From the NCBI RefSeq assembly GCF_947179165.1, contig NC_077238.1:82923757-82987756 (forward strand): 64,000 bases of DNA. The letters run 5' to 3'. This DNA is from Solanum dulcamara (Eukaryota > Streptophyta > Magnoliopsida > Solanales > Solanaceae). The notes under the pieces were generated by a model that was given only the letters and a program-made list of their open reading frames with translations, made no database searches and was not told the DNA's origin. The position numbers were made by a program, and so were the translations under genes. Positions 9,654 through 20,525 of this stretch are shown piece by piece. The stretch's first letter is position 1. Each line of letters starts with the position of its first letter.

Positions 9654-10773
9654 CTAAAGCCAAACCACTATATTTTCCAACATGGGAACAAATGAGAAAC
9701 AAAATCTTACATTGTTTTTCATCTTACACTCAATCGTATGAAGATATGCAGCATGAAGATCAATCTTTTCTGCTCCGAAACAATCCAACATAACAACCAT
9801 TGTTACTGTACCATTGAGTTGTAGCTTATAGGGAAGTTTAGAACTCACAATACGTAACTCCTTAAGGTTCAACAAGAGGATAGAATACCCTCCAAATGTT
9901 CGCTTTCTAACACAACACCGTGCAAAGAAAGGGTCATGAGGGAATTAAAATGGACTTTGGGACTTGATAAAATAATGCAGAAGGACAAAAACAAATGTTT
10001 TAATGAAGATGCCTGATACAGAATATCAAGAGAAAATGTAATGAACTTGCTGGAACGGTCAGGGATGGGTAAAAGAGGATGGCACTCAAAGGAAAGGCGT
10101 AATATTTCAACACCTAATCTAGATATAGCTTGCAACCAATGACTGAATCCACTAATAAACTCTTTGGCAAAGCAACAGTTCATCTCAATATGAGCCACTC
10201 TATCACCGGAATGGAGTTCTATAGACCGGTTTAATAGTTTCTTGAATTTGTTCTTTTGTTGATGGTAAGGATAATCACTGTGTATGTCAAGCCCGAACAT
10301 ATTAAGGCAATTGAATTTTAATGTAGTCCGTGGACCACCAGTCGGGTGCACAAAGGAAAACAAATATTTCCACCTTGTAGATAAAATGGTTGTCCTAGCA
10401 TCATCGCGTACTCTCAAATTTCCAAGAATGAAAGACAAAACATCATCTGGTAGCTGACTCAAATAATCCTCCTCTTCCTCCTCTTCGATGTAGTCCGTGG
10501 ACCACCAGTCGGGTGCACAGAGGAAAACAAATATTTTCACCTTGTAGATAAAATGGTTGTCCTAGCAGCATCGCGTACTCTCAAATTTCCAAGAATGAAA
10601 GACAAAACATCATCTGGTAGCTGACTCAAATAATCCTTCTTTTCCTCCTCTTCTTTTTCTTCTTGGCTATGTTTATACGATGACCTATTGTAGTAATAAT
10701 AATATGTCCAAAAGATTCCTTCCAATGCCAGCAATTGTAAAAACACTTCTAGTCCTGAACAACATAAAAACAC
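9654..10773 (-). pseudogene. F-box/LRR-type pseudogene A
   Basis: On the minus strand the order is a hydrophobic, then glutamate-rich leader, an F-box (DYLSQLPDDVLSFILGNLRV), and a leucine-rich part of the F-box/FBD plant family. Proteins of this family act as substrate receptors of SCF ubiquitin ligases. Several lesions break it. A 167-bp tandem duplication repeats the F-box out of frame (10321-10487 and 10488-10654). The upstream F-box copy ends at TGA (10539-10537) where the second copy has TGG (Trp). A one-base deletion near 9870 relative to copy B shifts the frame after ILSSC. The 3' end stops early at ENIVVWL, giving a shorter C-terminus than usual F-box/FBD proteins. It is almost certainly non-functional as an F-box protein. 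Confidence 0.85.
10321..10654. repeat. 167-bp tandem duplication across the F-box
   Basis: Units 10321-10487 and 10488-10654 both begin ATGTAGTCCGTGGACCACCA and run through the F-box to the TCCTC-rich glutamate stretch, with only a handful of substitutions. Because 167 is not a multiple of three, the two F-box copies lie in different frames. Duplicon B has a single unit, so the duplication arose after the two duplicons separated, or was lost from B. Confidence 0.9.
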
Positions 10774-10946
10774 AACTTGTTTTCATTACAACAACAACGT
10801 AACACACTCAAGGTAAACATAAACGCACAAGTGAAGTTTGGAAAGAAAAGTATAAGAATCAATAGCAAATAAAACAACAAATATAGTTTGTTTTCTGGAA
10901 AGAAAATATCCATACAATTCTAATTTGAATTACAAATTGTTTAAAA

Positions 10947-13080
10947 TTAATTACCTGGTAAAGGCCCCATGGTAAAAATTGAGCAGCTGCTGAATCAAAA
11001 GTGAATGCTTTAATCTGTATCCACCAATAAGCAGTTAGTATAATTTTATAAATAGGCGTTTTAGTACCCTAATACAACCCAACTCCACCAAAAATAAATT
11101 ACTACTCTATTATAATTGATGAAGATTTGGCCAAAATATAGTTATGGTTTCTTTTTTTTGGGTTAAAACAATAAATAAGTACTCTATTTTTTGACATTTT
11201 AACTTTTAAATTTTTTGGTCAAAGTGCAATAAACTCCTCCTTATAAATTATAGTAGTAATATAAGTTTTTAATATACTACACTATATTCCAGTTTGTCAA
11301 CTAATGTGTAGCAATATAGGACTATTAATTATCATCAATTACGAAAACACATAATATTTATGTATGAATGTTGATACCATACAATTGTAAAGCACTGCAT
11401 CTAATTTATATGTAATATAATATATATATAATATTGTGCATATATTTTAATTTATAAATACTAACAGAGAAAAGAAAAGTTCCTCTCAATCTCCCCAAGA
11501 TTGTAACGACTTATTTATTTTTCAATTTATTGAAGATGCATACGTAAGCTCATAGACAAATCTCTCTAAAATACTTACTCAAGATGGCAGAATCTCGTAT
11601 TGATAACGGTGTTATGAAACTATATAAAATGATAAGAAGAATAAAGTAGGAAGAGAGAAAACTTCTTATTAAGAGTTAATTACAAAAAAGGATTTTTTTT
11701 TATTTATAGAGAAAAATTGACTTGGTCAGATTCTAACTTTTTGTTTATAAAAGTACTCTATTTTTTGACATTTTAACTTTTTAATTTTTATATTTAAATA
11801 ATTTAATAATGATTAAAAAAACACCTTAAACCCTTCAATTGACCTCAAAAAACCCTTCAATTTTTTTTAAAATTGAAACCTTAGGGAATTACAATATAAA
11901 TGTAAACGCACGAGTGAAGTTTACAAGGAAGATAATTGCCAGGTCATTCTGGTCGGAAAGAAGCTTACTTACACCGTACAAAAATCAAAAAGACAATTCA
12001 AAGCAAATAAAATAACAATAGCAATTTGAAATCTCAAAAAGAGAATCCAAATGTATGTTAAATTATAGTATTCTAATTTAAATTACAAATCGATCTTGCT
12101 TAAAATTTGTGGAAATAATAAGTTAATTACCTGGTAAACTCAGCATGCATAAAAATTAAAGAGCAGCAGCTTCCACTAAAAGAATCAAATCAAAGGATTA
12201 GCAAAGAAGATAAAACAAATATAGTATAATGGTTTGGCATGCCTCATGGAAAGAGCCCTCAAATATTTGGTAAGTCAGGAGGTATTACGAGAATTAATAA
12301 TTAAGAAATTCTAAAATAATATATTGTTTGAACAAAATATATTTTAAAATTTAAGAAAAATAATGCTAGAAAAATCTAAAGTTTAAAATATTGAAATTGT
12401 AACCTTTCATATCTTTATTAATTGGTATTTATTACACGGCACTTCAATTTGAAAAGAATCCAAGATTATGTAAGTAGTATTTTTTATCACTCTTTTTTTA
12501 AAATTGTAATTTAATTATATTTATAATATTTAAAAGTAAGGAATTCTAAATATACGATAAGAGGAAAATCTATATTATATTAAAAACTGAAAGTTTTTTA
12601 AAATGTTATTCCACAAAAATAGGCAAAAGAAAGTCAAAAAATGTCTCCAAAAAAAAGGTTTAAAAAATAGGCAATTTTTTTTCAAAAACTGTCCAAAAAA
12701 AAATGATCTAGGGTATCCACTAATAAAATTGTCAATTACTAATTTTTAAATAATTAGGAGTTTTTTTTTGGCTTCAAATGTCTACCCATTAATTATTCAA
12801 CTCCAAATAATAATTATATATTAAACTAATGTAACATTTATTTGTTTGGCTCATGTATTCAACTTTAAATGTTTTTTAAATTATGCATTATATTATTAAA
12901 AGATTATTATTTTAAATAAAACTTCTATAATAATCACTAAGTTATACGTGCAAAGCACATATTTCTCAAATTTTATTATTAATATTTCCGAAGAAGTTAA
13001 AATTATAGAAAGATAATCAAATGTCAATGAAAAAAAAAACTAAAAATTTAAATTTGTTTTTTGTACATATTTTATTTATT
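10947..13080. other. AT-rich intergenic stretch with decayed repeats
   Basis: No gene is visible. The block is extremely AT-rich. It contains weak internal duplications: TTAATTACCTGGTAAA near 10947 recurs near 12123 together with the flanking CATGGTAAAAATTGAGCAGC/CATGCATAAAAATTAAAGAG type context, and a TACTCTATTTTTTGACATTT motif occurs near 11180 and 11755. These look like old, overlapping copies of sequence flanking the F-box duplicons. Confidence 0.4.
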
Positions 13081-13310
13081 GGCTATTTTGGCAAAGTAAA
13101 CAGCAATAGGAGTCCTACCACTATTTTTGTCCCTTTTTTTGGCAAAAAGTGAACAATATTAAGAGTCCTAACACATATAGGAATCTTATTCCGTCCTATT
13201 TTTGGTAAACTAATAACTACAATAAAAAATTTTCAAATACCACACTCTAAATTATGGTAAATCACGAATTCTAATTTTGAATGAATTCAAATACGCGATA
13301 GAGTACAATT
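13081..13310. repeat. Dispersed repeat, copy 2 (paired with 8673-8912)
   Basis: Same-orientation partner of 8673-8912, sharing AGCAATAGGAGTCCT, GTGAACAATATTAAGAGTCC and TAAATTATGGTAAATCAC in the same order with small indels. It is non-coding. It lies just before the LINE fragment at 13360-13545. Confidence 0.7.
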
Positions 13311-13359
13311 TCCATCTTTGTCTCCTAACTCGACATACAAGTTTTAAAAAATTGTCGTC

Positions 13360-13545
13360 TTAACAATCGTAACCACTAACATAGCTTCTGTCTTTGTGGA
13401 CTTTCTTAAGGGTCCGCTTTTCTTTCTGGTCTAAGCACCTGGCCAACTTTGTATATGCATTCTTCTTTGCTTTCACTTTTCCTTCAACTTCTTCGTTCCA
13501 CCACCATTCTCCTGCCACGAAAGTTACATTTCGATACCTGTTCAC
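13360..13545 (-). mobile_element. LINE fragment (linker between endonuclease and reverse transcriptase)
   Basis: The minus-strand peptide contains WWWNEEVEGKVKAKKNAYTK and then LARCLDQKEKRTLKKVHKD. This matches the conserved WWNEEV-x-KVKAK-x-AY-x-KL...EEKR signature found between the endonuclease and reverse-transcriptase domains of plant RTE-like LINEs. Only about 60 codons remain, with neither catalytic domain. It is an inactive fossil. Confidence 0.75.
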
Positions 13546-15609
13546 ACTCCCGCTATTATAGATTTTTAATTAAGTAATATTATTAATTTTTATATTTAAA
13601 TATTTTTTAAGTAAACTTTGAAAATACTTAAATAATGATTAAAAAAAAACGTCTTTGGGCTTTTCTCACAAAACATTCTTAAACCCTTCAATTGGCCTCA
13701 AAAGAACCCAAAAAAACTTTTTCATCTAAAAGTTGCTTCTTTTACTTCAACTTTTACACACTTGGATTCTCCAATACGATCTTCTTCTCAGGTAGTTGAA
13801 GACCCTTTTCGGGTTATTAGTCTTTTTTTTGTTTTTGCTATTTTCTTGCCTCGTTTTAGGCAATAGGGGTGTTGGAAGCTACATTTGTCCATGGGTGGGT
13901 ATGGGTGGGCGTGGGGTGGGTGATTCTTGTTTCTTTGTTAGTGGGTTTCTGAAAAATGTAGTCTTATTTATGTTCATTGAATTGTATATGGATTTTTGGG
14001 GTTTGGTGATACTTGTTGAAATAAATCATGGTTTCTTTAATGTACCATTTTTGTTGTAGATTTGGTTCTTTTGTTTATGCTTAGTGCATTTATCTGTTTT
14101 TAGGGAAATGAAATGTGAATGCAAATTGGGATTTTTTTCGAGATGAAACAACCTTAATACAAAAATGAGGGAGACTGCCTCTTTTCCAAAAAAATTAACT
14201 ATCAACATTGTTTGTTGATAGTGTGTTTAGTTATCTTTGAATGTCGTCTTTTTGTACATACTATCTGATGCATGAGACCATGTCAAATATTGTTTTCCGT
14301 GTGACTTCTTAGTTGGAGGAAGCCTTTTACCGTTCTTTAGAGCTTTGTGGGGTGGGTTCTATCTTTGCCGTCATTTGAATCTTGATTTAGCTATGTCAAA
14401 GGGAAGAATAACTAAAATCATAGAAATGTATACCTAAATGCTAATATCTTTTAGAAATGCTCTGTTGTTTCTCTGTAGTATGTGCTAATTTTTCCATTAA
14501 AGATATAATCTTGATACTCCCTACTCTGTGTTTTTGCTTAACAAGGCTCTAATTTAGATGGTATATCACATTCTCTCTGGTAAAAGGATTCAGTTAGCTT
14601 TAGGCCTCGGTTAAGCTCTCCCTGTGTGCTATATTTGAGTTCATAAAAAGAAATGTTAGGGATCCACAAAGAGCTCACCGTCATTTCAAAGGTGGTTTTG
14701 CAATGAAAGCAAGTACCTCTTGGTGCTTCTTTTTTTCTGTCAAATGCTGGAACAGACTGAAGCTATATTGTTTTGATGAAGTAATCAAATTTTATTAACT
14801 AAAAGGGCAAATAACGCCCATATACAAGGAGTATGCCTAAAAAGTAGGAGTAAACAAATATAGTTTTCTACAGATAGAACTCAATGTTCTATGGTAACAG
14901 GAATTTCATGGGCACATCAAAAAGAAGTAAGGGTTAAGAGGCCACTCTTCATTGGTACAAAGTCTCTCTCTCTCTATACCCAAAAGGCTCTTCTATGCTA
15001 GAGGAGCAACATCCCAGTCTCTATGTCTTCTCTTCAGTCTCCAAGAAGTCCAACTGTTTCGTTCTCGAGAACCTTGTTTATTTTTGTTTCTTTCTTGAGA
15101 ACCTTGACTTTGTTGTTTCTTTCTTGAAATTATTGTCTTTTTGTCTAACCTCGTTGAACATCCTCCTTCAAAGAACTCGTTTTTTCGCACCTCACAAAAT
15201 TTTGTCATGAATGTATGTGAAGGCAAAAGCCTATAAATGGTAATTCAAGTTGAAACCCGTTTAGGTGTGTCAAGCTTCTTGACATCCTGTTCTATTAGAA
15301 TAATGCCCTCTAACTAGAAATTAATAATGTGTAAGCTGCCATTATGAGGAATGAGTTGCTGTGAGCAAATATGTATAAGTATTCGATGAGATGAAAGGCG
15401 TTGATCAAGGTGTCTGTTTTTTCCATTAGATATAATTGAGAATCCAAATACTAGAGGAACTCTAATCTCTCCTAAGAATATTTGATATGGTTGCAGCGCC
15501 AAGTCCAACACTTCCTCAAATGCAACCTACTAGTGAAATTTAAGGGCATGGATGCTTTTCTATAAGTTCATGGCTTTTATGTAGAAGATTTTCTTGGATT
15601 TTGACTGTA
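13546..15609. other. Region upstream of the HARBI1-like gene; possible non-coding first exon near 13.64-13.79 kb
   Basis: Around 13640-13795 the plus strand is C/T-rich and ends CTTCTCAG|GTAGTTG, a plausible donor, so this could be a 5' UTR exon of the gene starting at 16355 with a long leader intron. The following T-rich DNA looks intronic; an open stretch at 13796-14059 encodes only hydrophobic low-complexity residues. From about 14770 to 15230 there is mixed sequence with a CT-repeat (around 14965) and internal GAGAACCTTG repeats. No protein is recognised. Transcription was not shown. Confidence 0.35.
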
Positions 15610-16140
15610 TATTAGATAAGATTAAAAAAGACCACATTCGCCAAAAGGTGCAGGTAAGCATACATTGTGAATAAAATGAGAGCTGGCCACTTGACGTGGC
15701 TTGGTCACGTCCTGCATCGGCCTTCATATGCACTAGTCCATAGGTGCAGAACTATGATGAGTAAAAGTGCTAAAAGGGGATGGGGTAGATCTAAAATCAC
15801 ATGGAAAGAAATTGCCTGGAAAGACCTACAATTTCTTAGAATCAGTGCTGACTTAGCTAAACATAGGGCACAATGGAAGATAAAGATTCATATAGGTGAT
15901 ATCTTTTAGTTGGGAATAGGTTTAGTCTCATTATTACGTTCATTTTGAACCTATTTCTTTTCCAGGAGCATTTTGACTTAATCGATCTATATGTAAACAA
16001 TATATTTTTCACATTTATTTTTGTTTGGTATGAATTATGATGATGACATGAGTTAAGATTAAACAAAGAAACATGGTCAGTGAGGATTCATGTAGCCGAC
16101 CCCAACTTGTTCGGGATTAAGGCATAGTTGTTATTGTGCA
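15610..16140 (+). mobile_element. 5'-truncated RTE-type LINE: C-terminus of ORF2 plus 3' tail
   Basis: The plus strand encodes the terminal ORF2 signature of plant RTE-like LINEs: KMRAGHLTWLGHVLHRP, then the RRGWGRSKI-like basic loop (here AKRGWGRSKITWKE), then AQWKIKIHIGD. A decayed KIKKDHIRQKVQV precedes it at about 15620. The 3' end has CCGACCCCAACTTGTTCGGG and a TTGTTATTGT tail (to about 16140), as in other RTE 3' ends. No reverse-transcriptase catalytic domain is present, so it is 5'-truncated and dead. It sits just upstream of the HARBI1-like gene. Confidence 0.82.
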
Positions 16141-16354
16141 TTGTATATATAGTCTTAATTCATTATTGATGGTTGTTTCACACACATTTGGTTTTTCGAT
16201 ATAGTGTTCTTAACTTCATATTGGTTGTGTAAGGTACATGACAGCTTAAAATATTGAATTGATGATTATTCATGATCAATTGACCAAATTGACATTTTAT
16301 AGGACATTCTCTTAATACTTTTTAAAATCCATTTGGAGATATATCCACCAAAGC

Positions 16355-17716
16355 ATGGATGATGTCGACATAGAATTGGATGAACTGGAGTTAGTTGCTG
16401 CTGCTGCTGGTTACCACTATTATAATTGTATAACTAGGCAGCCTTCTCGTGGTTCAACTCCTAAAGGATCTGGGTTCTTGAGCGAACTGCTCAGTGCCGA
16501 CAATAATGTGTGTCGGGAAATGTTAAGGATGGATAAACATGTTTTTCACAAGCTATGTAATATCCTTCGAGAAAGAGGCATGCTACGTGACACAGCTGGT
16601 GTTATGATAGAGGAGCAACTGGCAATCTTTTTAAACATTGTTGGCCACAATGAACGCAACAGGGTAATACAAGAGCGTTATCAGCACTCTGGTGAAACAA
16701 TAAGCAGGCATTTTAATAATGTATTGAGGGCACTTAAGTCGTTATCCCGTGAGTTCCTTCAACTTCCTCCAGTCAGCACTCCTCTCCAGATCCTTGAAAG
16801 TAATAGATTCTACCCGTATTTTGAGGTTAGCCTCTGATCCCCTTCTTTCTTGTTTCATTCCATTGTAGATTGGACTTATTGACCTGACCTTTTTATTACA
16901 GGATTGCATTGGTGTAATCGATGGCATGCGTATCCCTGCTCATGTGCCAGCCAAGGATCAATCTCGTTTTCGTAATAGGAAGGGTATTTTGACCCAAAAT
17001 GTATTGGCAGCATGCACATTGGATCTCCAATTTATATTTGTCTACCCTGGCTGGGAAGGCTCAGCTACAGATTCACGGGTACTGAGAGCAGTTCTAGATG
17101 ATCCTGATCAGAACTTCCCTCCAATTCCTGAAGGTTGTTCATAATTATTAAACAGAATAGTTCTGTCTTTACTTTTGTTCATTTTCTTTTCTACACATAC
17201 TGAAACAACTCATTGATATTTATCAACAAATTGCCTGTTGCAGGGAAATATTATCTTGTTGATACAGGTTATGTTAATATGGATGGATTTATTGCTCCAT
17301 TTCCAGGAATTCGGTATCATCTTCCTGAATATCGGGGTGCTAATCTATTACCTCGAAATGCAAACGAGTTATTTAACCACCGGCATGCATCACTTAGAAA
17401 TGCCATTCAGAAATCTTTTGATGTGCTGAAAACAAGATTTCCAATCCTCAAACTTGCTCCTCAATATGCTTTTCATACACAGAGGGACATAGTTATAGCT
17501 GCATGTGTTATTCACAATCACATCCGGCGTGAGGAAAAGAGTGACTGGTTGTTTAAAGACATTGAAGGAAGATATGTAGAAGAGTTGCCTGATTTAGATG
17601 ACAATCCTGATCCACACTTGGCTTTTCAGGTACAAGAACAGAGTGCCTCTGCCTTGAGAGATTCCATTACAGCAGCAATGTGGAATGACTTTATCAATAA
17701 ATGGGATGAGTGGTGA
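16355..17716 (+). CDS. PIF/Harbinger transposase-derived nuclease-fold protein (HARBI1/ALP1-like), three exons
   Basis: Exons 16355-16825, 16902-17133 and 17244-17716 (stop TGA at 17714-17716) join in frame with GT-AG introns, giving 391 residues. The N-terminal half (about 1-157) has the helical region of HARBI1-like proteins. The DDE fold follows: first Asp in VIDGM (D164) and second in GWEGSATDSRVL (D214). The usual third acidic residue lies in a NxxHsxLRnxIExxFGxxK motif; here it reads NHRHASLRNAIQKSF with Gln at about 290, and the next Gly is Asp. Residues near 257-266 keep RYHLPEYRGA. Such proteins include domesticated ALP1-type factors and active transposases. No partner Myb-like ORF or flanking inverted repeats are seen. 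The intact frame with a lost catalytic residue favours a domesticated or recently disabled gene. The start is the first ATG of the open frame. Confidence 0.88.
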
Positions 17717-17831
17717 TTCATGTTTCTTGGAGAGAAGATGTGAATAGCTTCATGTGTTCATGGGATGAGTGGAGAAAAATTATACCCCATATTCACAATC
17801 GACTTTCCGTTTTTGATGTTGGTGGTGTACG

Positions 17832-17900
17832 GGGCCGCACACTTAGACTAATTCCACTGGGTACTTGCTGCTTTTCACCAGCACAGGTACCGGGAGCGAT
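17832..17900 (-). mobile_element. SolS-type SINE fragment
   Basis: CACACTTAGACTAATTCCAC, TGGGTACTTGCT and ACCAGCACAGGTACCGGG are the reverse complement of the central block seen in the intact SINE at 5394-5623 (GTGGAATTAGTCGAG, GGTATC). Only part of the element is present, with no visible target-site duplication. It lies about 120 bases after the stop codon of the HARBI1-like gene, so it is probably in that gene's 3' UTR. Confidence 0.7.
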
Positions 17901-18493
17901 CTGTTTTAGAACCTTATATATAAGATGCTAGATGTTGATAGATGTTGATTAGAGGTTTTGACCTGACTACTTTCCTGGATATAATGTCTAAGAGGAAAGG
18001 TAGATTTGGTGTTTGCCATAGTGAGAAGCATTCAGTTTCTGCTTTGTCATAGTAAGTTGTAATATTAGCAAGATAACATTCATGCTTCAACCTGAGAATC
18101 ATCTTCTTTTCCTTTTTTTGTGCCCAAATTTTGAGATGTTTTCTTCTCATTCAGTTGTTATCTATTGATAATAGTATCTTATATATATCATTGTCAACCT
18201 GGATGATAGCAAAAAGTTTTACTTTGAAAAAAAATGTTTTTTATTGGTGGTGCTTGTGGTTTGAATCATGGCCTCTAATGTGTCTGCCCCTTTTTGCAGT
18301 GGTCATCACCAATGCCCCCACGAAATTTAAGCTCAAATAGAGTTAGTGTCACATATTTCAAAAAATTGAGAGATTAATACACACGAAAAATTAAAATGAT
18401 TCTGAATTCCAGTTTCTGAAACATCAACTCATAAAATAGATAGCGATGTTTGCCTTTCTGAAACTACTAAATTGGATCAAACTAATTGTTTTA
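17901..18493. other. Downstream region of the HARBI1-like gene
   Basis: Mostly AT-rich sequence that probably includes the rest of the 3' UTR. I see no open frame worth calling. The F-box duplicon B begins at its right end. Confidence 0.35.
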
Positions 18494-18624
18494 ACTATAT
18501 TGAAGACTTTAAATTTGATATTTATATTTTTCTTTATTTGAACTATGTATAAACTTTTAATAATTAGGAATTGTAAATTAGCTAAACTATAACTATGTTA
18601 AGTAATTAATTAGTATATATTTGC

Positions 18625-18879
18625 TTATTCGCGTAATTTTTCCAAAAAAAAATCGGATTTTGCACATATCTCTTCTTCTTTTTGGGTATGTTTATACAAT
18701 GAAGCTTCACTACTACTATTGTTGGTCTTTCTTCCCTCCTGCTTATTGTAGAAATAACATGTCCAAAAGACAATTCCTTTCAATGCCAGCAATGACAAAA
18801 GCACTATTGTAGTAAAAACACATTTTTTTTTCATTATAGTGAAGTTTGAGAAGGATTGCAAGAAAAGTATAAGAATCAA
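18625..18879 (-). pseudogene. Truncated 5' region of an F-box gene (duplicon B)
   Basis: Minus-strand partner of 9172-9366, reading LALKGIVFWTCYFYNKQEGR and then a glutamate stretch (EEEICAKSDFFLEK). As in duplicon A it resembles the leader in front of the local F-boxes but has no F-box after it. Both copies share the same truncation, so the break predates the segmental duplication. Confidence 0.6.
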
Positions 18880-19089
18880 TACAAAGTAAATAAAACAATA
18901 AATAAATTGTTTTTTTTTTCAAAAGACCATCCAAATGTTAAATTATAGTATTCTAATTTGAATTACAAAGATGGATCGCAGCAGCTTTCACTTAAAAATA
19001 TCGAAGAATTAGGACTTTGAAGGGGATTCCTAAAGCCCATGTAAATCTCTTGCACAATCACCAAATATGTATGAATTTGAAGGGGATTC

Positions 19090-19965
19090 CTAAAGCCAAA
19101 CCACTATATTTTCCAACATGGGAACAAATGAGAAACAAAATCTTACATTGTTTTTCATCTTACACTCAATCGTATGAAGATATGCAACATGAAGATCAAT
19201 CTTTTCCGCCCCGAAACAATCCAACTTGACAACCATTGTTACTGTACCATTGAGTTGTAGCTTATAGGAAAGTTTAGAACTCACAATACGTAACTCCTTA
19301 AGGTTGGAACAAGAGGATAGAATACCCTGCAAATGTCCGCTTTCTAACACAACACCATGCAAATAAAGGGTCATGAGGGAATTAAAATAGACTTTGGGAC
19401 TTGATAAAAAAATGCAGAAGGACAAAAACAAATGTTTCAATGAAGATGCCTCATACAGAATGTCAAGAGAAAATGTAATGAACTTGCTGGAACGGTCAGG
19501 GATGGGTAAAAGAGGATGGCACTCAAAGGAAAGGCATAGTCTTTCAACACCTAATCTAGATATAGCTTGCAACCAATGATTGAATTCACTAATAAACTCT
19601 TTGGCAAAGCAACAGTTCATCTCAATGTGAGCCACTCTATCACCGGAATAGAGTTCTAAAGACCAGTTTAATAGTTTTTTGAATTTGTTCTTTTGTTGAT
19701 GGTAAGGATAATCACTGTGTCTGTCAAACCCGAACATATTAAGGCAATTGAATTTTAATGTAGTCCGTGGACCACCAGTCGGGTTCACAGAGAAAAACAA
19801 ATATTTTTACCTTGTAGATAAAATGGTTGTCCTAGCAGCATCACGTACTCTCAAATTTCCAAGAATGGAAAACAAAACATTATCTGGTAGCTGACTCAAA
19901 TAATCCTCCTCCTCCTCCTCTTCTTTTTCTTCTTGTCTATGTTTATACGATGACCTATTGTATTA
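19090..19965 (-). pseudogene. F-box/LRR-type pseudogene B
   Basis: Counterpart of pseudogene A. The F-box (DYLSQLPDNVLFSILGNLRV) is followed by a stop, TAA, exactly at the codon that is Trp (TGG) in one copy of A. After the stop the frame stays open for about 236 codons through the leucine-rich part (CSNLKELRIVSSKL) to the same early end ENIVVWL. A second stop (TAA) lies in the Tyr-rich leader near 19965, where A reads Tyr. B lacks A's 167-bp duplication and one-base deletion, so the two copies decayed independently. The AAG|GTAAAA context at the TAA could be read as a splice donor, but the matching TGG in A argues for a nonsense change. Confidence 0.82.
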
Positions 19966-20211
19966 ATAATAATATATCCAAAAGATTCCTTCCAATGCCA
20001 GCAATTGCAAAAACACTTCTAGTCCTGAACAACATAAAAACACAACTTGTTTTCATTACAACAACAACGTAACACACCCAAGGTAAACATAAACGCACAA
20101 GTGAAGTTTGGGAAGAAAAGTATAAGAATCAATAGTAAATAAAACAACAAATATAGTTTGTTTTCTGGAAAGAAAATATCCATACAATTTTAATTTGAAT
20201 TACAAATTGTT

Positions 20212-20525
20212 TAAAAAATCCGTGGGAAAACACACTGGAAGAACTAACCAAATCGCCTAATTCTTGTTGCATCGCCCCTAAAATGCTCCTTAACACCGTG
20301 GAAGCCACACCGGTTCTACTAGAGCATGTCGTTACGGACACTACTAAAGTAGAATCAGAGAAAACTCAACCCAAACGTCCATCACCTAAAAAATCTTTGG
20401 CTAACACACACGAAAAACTGACCAAATTGCTTAATTTCTGTTGCGTCGACCCTAAAATGCACCTAAATGTCGTAGAAGCTGCACCGACGTTACTAGAGTC
20501 GTTCCTAGTCTTTCTGGACGCTACT
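20212..20525 (-). repeat. Inverted satellite block at the array edge (about 1.7 monomers)
   Basis: These bases carry the same monomer as the rest of the array but in reverse complement: AAATCCGTGGG, GCTAACACACACGAAAAACT and CTTAATTTCTGTTGCGTCG mirror the forward AGCCCACGGATTT, AGTTTTTCGTGTGTGTTAGC and CGACGCAATAGGAATTAG. Polarity flips within CTACTCCAGTAG at 20521-20532, after which all monomers run forward. Divergence from the consensus is higher here than inside the array. Confidence 0.88.

Larger units (their letters stand above)
9060..10946. repeat. Segmental duplicon A (direct copy at 18494-20216)
   Basis: This block matches 18494-20216 in the same orientation along its whole length. 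Both copies hold a truncated 5' F-box-gene piece, an AT-rich link and a longer F-box pseudogene. Copy A is about 1,887 bp and copy B about 1,723 bp; the difference is almost entirely a 167-bp tandem duplication present only in A. On the right, copy A continues into other sequence (TTAATTACCTGG), while copy B runs straight into satellite. Confidence 0.88.
18494..20216. repeat. Segmental duplicon B (direct copy of 9060-10946), truncated by satellite
   Basis: The block aligns with 9060-10946 from ACTATATTGAAGACTTTAAA to ATTACAAATTGTTTAAAA. Beyond that point duplicon A goes on with unrelated unique sequence, while B turns at once into inverted satellite (AATCCGTGGG). An A-rich microhomology of about 4-6 bases spans the join. 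B lacks the 167-bp tandem duplication of A. Confidence 0.88.

Noticed and set aside
13796..14059. An 87-codon hydrophobic protein
   Set aside because: Starts right after a plausible donor in T-rich DNA; looks like intron sequence.
14993..15226. Overlapping open frames on both strands near 15.1 kb
   Set aside because: Low-complexity Ser/Lys/Arg-rich translations caused by internal GAGAACCTTG repeats; no recognisable protein.
16300..17800. An intact autonomous Harbinger transposon
   Set aside because: No flanking inverted repeats, three-base target duplication or partner Myb-like ORF could be seen.
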